Below are positions 61,901 to 64,000 of a DNA stretch of 64,000 bases, piece after piece. A program made the translations under genes and the position numbers. The notes beneath the pieces are model-generated. The model was not told where the DNA came from, did not search any database, and saw nothing but the letters and a program-made list of their open reading frames with translations. The stretch's first letter is position 1; the number at the start of each line of letters is the position of its first letter. Origin of the DNA: Polaribacter gangjinensis (lineage in GTDB: Bacteria; Bacteroidota; Bacteroidia; Flavobacteriales; Flavobacteriaceae); NCBI RefSeq assembly GCF_038024125.1, contig NZ_CP150662.1, positions 2,001,501-2,065,500 of the forward strand. Direction: 5' to 3'.

Positions 61901-62043
61901 AGTTTTACAGCTGTTGAAATATATTCTCCTACATCCCAAGCACTTACAGTAGGTTCAATGGTTAATGTGTAAGTGATTAAGGCGATTCCAAATGTAACCC
62001 AACCTAAAATTAGATTCCATTTTTTAAAATTTTCTGAGGTCAT
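58921..62043 (-). CDS. DUF2723 (GT-C-like) membrane protein with TPR-like tail
   Basis: A 1040-residue integral membrane protein of the DUF2723 family (glycosyltransferase GT117 type). The N-terminal half has about eleven helices with the GT-C-type acidic loop TVSAWDVGEYISTAVKLEVGHPPG (Asp37). A large soluble half follows (FTIGDNDTFPLWYMQEVEGVR, IYFTGGSNADSEYIW), ending in helical TPR-like repeats. GT-C enzymes move sugars from lipid carriers to proteins or glycans, so protein O-glycosylation is a fair guess (inference). The gene is single and faces tRNA-Gln. Confidence 0.9.
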   Translation of the reverse strand: MTSENFKKWNLILGWVTFGIALITYTLTIEPTVSAWDVGEYISTAVKLEVGHPPGAPLFQMLGAFFAMFTSDVTEIAKMVNFMSALSSAFTILFLFWTVTNLAQKIAQKSGEITEGTNIAILGSSLVGSLAYTFSDSFWFSAVEGEVYAMSSFLMAILFWLGLKWESEINTPRGNKWLILISFIVGLSFGVHILSLLVIPAIVMLYFFKTYKNVNLKTTAIATVFSVFVLLLVFKFIFPFTLKFFSAAELFFINTVGLPYNSGTIIAGIILIVLFYVGLKSTRKHQKVTANTLILSLLFIMIGFSSWMMLPIRANANTTINENNPSSARELLAYYEREQYGDANVFYDTYYSNSYEREQDPSNPTKDDKPKYEKKDGKYVIVNNYKGVLPNYSDKHKGFIPRMVDPSKEKMYKQIAGIPENSKRRPTFVENLKFMFSYQFGYMYGRYLMWNFVGRQNDTQGQMDIFNGNWLSGIDFIDETRLGSQQQLPSDVLENKGRNTYYFLPLILGILGLLYQIKWDKENFFTLLLFFLFTGAAIIFYTNPKPFEPRERDYAVVGSFYIFAIWIGFGVLALYEYFKNFINKKALAIGVSVLSLLAVPTLMATENWDDHDRSNRYTTHLNAQAYLESCDPNAILFTIGDNDTFPLWYMQEVEGVRTDIKLVNTSLFQTDWYIDQMKRATYDAPPIPSQLTHDEYKYGTLDVAYYFPEIFPQLQDSVLDLNNFMKWIRSNDKRTFYDLDDDGNPEKILPANKIRIPVNKENALKYGIVAAKDADKIVPYIDIKIDRAIAKNTILMLDILNNFDWKRPIYFTGGSNADSEYIWLKDYLQLDGVSFKFVPIKTPTKYYDENGQVIREVSLFDIGRIDSEKMYKNIQKWNWRNINDGKIYLDEQTKRNAISMRNSLMRLSNQFAIEGDTAKAIEVLDLSIEKMPIKDFDHYSLSVEYPNMYYKLGEVEKARAAAKTLVKLFREKLVWFSTFSAEEFDIIFEEFDVTFRYMYRGVIDQVIENDEDPEFVKKLQEEFNKTLLLFEHIMPQDEGK

Positions 62044-62140
62044 AAAATAGGATTAAACTAGAGGCGAATTTAGCAATAAATATCAATAAAATGAGGATAT
62101 TGCTAGTTTTCTAGTAAAAGAGTTCATCATAAAACTTTGT

Positions 62141-62156
62141 TAAACTCAAAAATTAC
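62141..62156. repeat. 16-bp repeat, copy upstream of tRNA-Gln
   Basis: TAAACTCAAAAATTAC; an identical copy lies at 62451-62466 on the same strand, on the other side of the tRNA. Confidence 0.5.
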
Positions 62157-62165
62157 GTAAATTTG

Positions 62166-62196
62166 TTTGTCAAATAAAAACTTTGCTTTAAATTTG
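62166..62196 (+). promoter_or_regulatory. tRNA-Gln promoter
   Basis: TTTG (62166-62169), a 19-bp spacer and TAAATTTG (62189-62196) match both halves of the Bacteroidota promoter consensus. The start of transcription should fall about 12 bp before the mature tRNA. Confidence 0.75.
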
Positions 62197-62214
62197 CAAC
62201 CGCTTAAAGAGCAT

Positions 62215-62285
62215 TGGCCTATGGTGTAATGGTAACACACCGGTTTTTGGTACCGTTTTTCAAGGTTCGAGTCCTTGTAGGCCAA
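62215..62285 (+). tRNA. tRNA-Gln (anticodon TTG)
   Basis: A 71-nt cloverleaf. The acceptor stem TGGCCTA (62215-62221) pairs fully with TAGGCCA (62278-62284), with discriminator A at 62285. The D arm has GGTAAC, the anticodon loop TTTTGGT places TTG at positions 34-36, and the T arm contains GGTTCGAGTCC. CCA is not encoded. It is the only tRNA in the window and is flanked by its own promoter and terminator. Confidence 0.95.
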
Positions 62286-62289
62286 CTTT

Positions 62290-62326
62290 AAACCCTCAAA
62301 ATCATTTGATTTTGAGGGTTTTTTTA
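62290..62326 (+). terminator. terminator after tRNA-Gln
   Basis: AAACCCTCAAAATC pairs with GATTTTGAGGGTTT around a 4-base loop and ends in T residues; it begins 4 bp after the tRNA. Confidence 0.93.
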
Positions 62327-62610
62327 TTTTTAAACTGTATCAAATTTTTGTTTTGATACTTTTTTTTTATTGAATTTTTAGCTGAAAATTTATACTTAGT
62401 ATACAACTTCAAAAATTTTTAGATTAAATTAAAGAGTTGTTACTTCAATTTAAACTCAAAAATTACCTGTTATTTGAACTCATTTTACAATTAAGTAAAA
62501 CCAATTTGTAAATCAATAAAATTTTACTGAGTAGAAAAAAAATTAAATTTTATATCTAATTATTAAACTACTATTTAACTTTAAACCCTTACAATATTTT
62601 TTGGTCTAAA
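62327..62610. other. intergenic region, AT-rich leader of TonB-like gene
   Basis: About 280 bp without a gene. It holds the second copy of a 16-bp repeat (62451-62466) and AT-rich tracts. I see no convincing -7/-33 pair, riboswitch or small open frame. It presumably contains the promoter and leader of the downstream barrel gene. Confidence 0.5.
62451..62466. repeat. 16-bp repeat, copy downstream of tRNA-Gln
   Basis: Second copy of TAAACTCAAAAATTAC, 310 bp from the copy at 62141-62156. Confidence 0.5.
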
Positions 62611-64000
62611 TGGCTATGAACAAAGTGCGCACTAATAATAAACTATGGATACTTACTTTTAGTATGCTCTTTTTTTCTGTGAACTTTTACTCCCAAAAAA
62701 CGGGCATCAAAGGCATCATTACTGATACAACTAAACAGCCTTTAGAAATGGTTTCTGTAGCTCTTTTAAATCCTAAAGATAGCACTTTGGTAAGTTTTGC
62801 ATCTACAGATAAAACCGGAAATTTTTTCATTACTGATGTGCCTTCGGGTTCTTTTTTACTACAAATAAATCTATTGGGTTATAAAGCTTTTAGTAAACAA
62901 ATAACGTATCAAAATAATCTCATAGACTTGCAAACTATTGTTTTAAATGACGATGTAAACACGCTAAACGAAATTGTAATTGCAGCACTGATTCCCATCC
63001 AAATTAAAAAAGATACCGTTAGTTTTAATGCAAGTTCTTTCAAAGTAAATTTTGATGACAATATAGAAAGTTTACTAAAAAAACTTCCAGGAATTGAGAT
63101 AAATAGTGAAGGTAAAGTAGTTTCGCAAGGAACTGTAGTCACTAAAATTATGATTGATGGAAAAGAGTTTTTTGGTGGAGACCCATCAATTGTTTTAAAA
63201 AACCTTTCTGCGGATGTAATAAAAAAAGTAGAAATTATCGATAAAAAAAGTGATGAAGAAGAACTTACAGGTGTTAGCGATGGCAACAAAGAAATTGTAA
63301 TTAATTTTACCCTAAAAGATGCAAATAAAAACCGTGGATTTGGAAAAGCTGCTGCTGGTTTAGGTTTAGATAATCGTTATTTTGGGAATGCTAACTACAG
63401 TCAATTCAATGCAAAAACACAACTTTCTGTCATTAGTAAATTCAATAATATCAACATAACAGGATCTAATATTCAAGATTTTTTAGAAAATGCAGATGGT
63501 GTTGCAGATGATTCAGATGATGAATCTAAAAGCACAAATAGTCCTCCAAAAAGTTTGAGTGGCTTTTTAGAAACTACTGTAATTGGAGCTAATTATGGAC
63601 GAGATTTTCAAAAAAAAGAATCTCTAAATGCTGATTATTTTTACAATGCTTCCGAAAATTATGGATTTTCAGAAACCAACAGAATTTCATTTACAAATAC
63701 AAATAATTTTAATTTTAAATCCAAAGACAATTTTTTAAATACCACTCAAAACCATAATTTTAATTTTAATTATACTAATAAAACCAGTAAAAAAAATACC
63801 ATAACACTCAAAGGAAGGTTTTTTTCTGATGACAGAAACTTTTTTACAGATAGAAAAGGAGCATTTTTAAATACTGAAGATGAATTGGTTACGCAAAATG
63901 ATATTGTTTCTAATAATAGCAATAACCTTGTTTTAGGAAATGTAAACTTTAACTATTTTCATAGTTTGCGAAAAAAGGGGAGAAGTTTTACTGTGGGATT
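62611..64000 (+). CDS. TonB-dependent-receptor-like outer-membrane protein, 3' end outside window
   Basis: The frame is open from ATG 62611 (or 62617) to the window edge, about 463 residues. It has a signal peptide (LWILTFSMLFFSVNFYS before QKTG), a carboxypeptidase-regulatory-like domain (GIKGIITDTTKQPLEMVSVALL, to about residue 110), and a plug-like domain (SLLKKLPGIEINSEGKVV, IMIDGKEFFGGDPSIVLKNL). The start of a strand-rich barrel follows (YFGNANYSQFNAKTQL, NFNFNYTNKTSKKN). This fits the OMP_b-brl_3 group common in Bacteroidota. The substrate cannot be told; no SusD partner is visible in the window. Confidence 0.88.

Noticed and set aside
1..64000. CRISPR arrays, insertion sequences or rRNA
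   Set aside because: No regularly spaced identical repeats, transposase motifs or rRNA-like sequence were seen on reading both strands.

Overview
The window is AT-rich chromosomal DNA from a member of the Flavobacteriaceae (phylum Bacteroidota). Three things point there. Secreted proteins carry short signal peptides ending in FSQ or FAQ. Candidate promoters match the Bacteroidota -7 element TAnnTTTG instead of TATAAT. Several families typical of that group are present: a complete bat aerotolerance operon, DUF3078, DUF2480, DUF2723, and a TonB-type barrel with a carboxypeptidase-like N-terminal domain. A marine Polaribacter/Tenacibaculum-like heterotroph is my best guess, but this is inference. 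No phage, insertion sequence, CRISPR array or rRNA was seen. One tRNA (Gln, anticodon TTG) is present.

Layout. 1-3.5 kb: partial membrane M28 peptidase, CBS-domain protein, zinc-ribbon protein, NUMOD4/HNH-like protein and a short single-stranded DNA-binding protein. 3.5-8.7 kb: two-subunit molybdenum hydroxylase, then a histone-deacetylase-like hydrolase with a sugar porter. 8.7-17.6 kb: secreted protein of unknown function, metG, a small barrel-like protein with an LD-carboxypeptidase, YraN, a TlpA-like thioredoxin, an SDR enzyme and CvpA. 17.5-21.9 kb: inorganic-carbon cluster (LysR regulator, SbtA-like bicarbonate transporter, beta-carbonic anhydrase, SulP transporter). 21.9-30.5 kb: bat operon on the minus strand (moxR, DUF58, BatD-like protein, batA, batB, batC, batD, batE, small protein). 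30.6-37.3 kb: LpxH, S41 protease, dCMP deaminase, HupE-like protein, two DUF3078 proteins, DUF2480, SufT-like protein, SufE. 37.5-44.2 kb: PfkB kinase, PurF-like enzyme, superoxide dismutase, fructose-bisphosphatase, GNAT enzyme, aspartate kinase. 44.2-50.1 kb: fused OlsF-type acyltransferase, then dabB-dabA. 50.1-58.9 kb: small membrane protein, HPt protein, response regulator, Sua5, RluA-type pseudouridine synthase, polA, metallophosphoesterase, thioredoxin-like protein without the CxxC. 58.9-64 kb: DUF2723 protein, tRNA-Gln and the start of a TonB-dependent-receptor-like barrel.

The most striking theme is inorganic carbon. Within about 33 kb this apparently heterotrophic bacterium encodes an SbtA-like transporter with a divergent LysR regulator, a beta-carbonic anhydrase overlapping a SulP/BicA-like transporter, and a complete DAB complex (DabB membrane subunit, DabA with its Cys-Asp-His-Cys zinc site). 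None of the carbon-fixing enzymes (RuBisCO etc.) is in the window, so the captured bicarbonate more likely feeds anaplerotic or biosynthetic carboxylation; that part is inference. Other points worth a second look are a 25-bp palindrome in front of moxR, arrays of degenerate ACTG-type heptamers between genes, a thioredoxin fold without its cysteines, and a short SSB without its acidic tail beside HNH and zinc-ribbon proteins.
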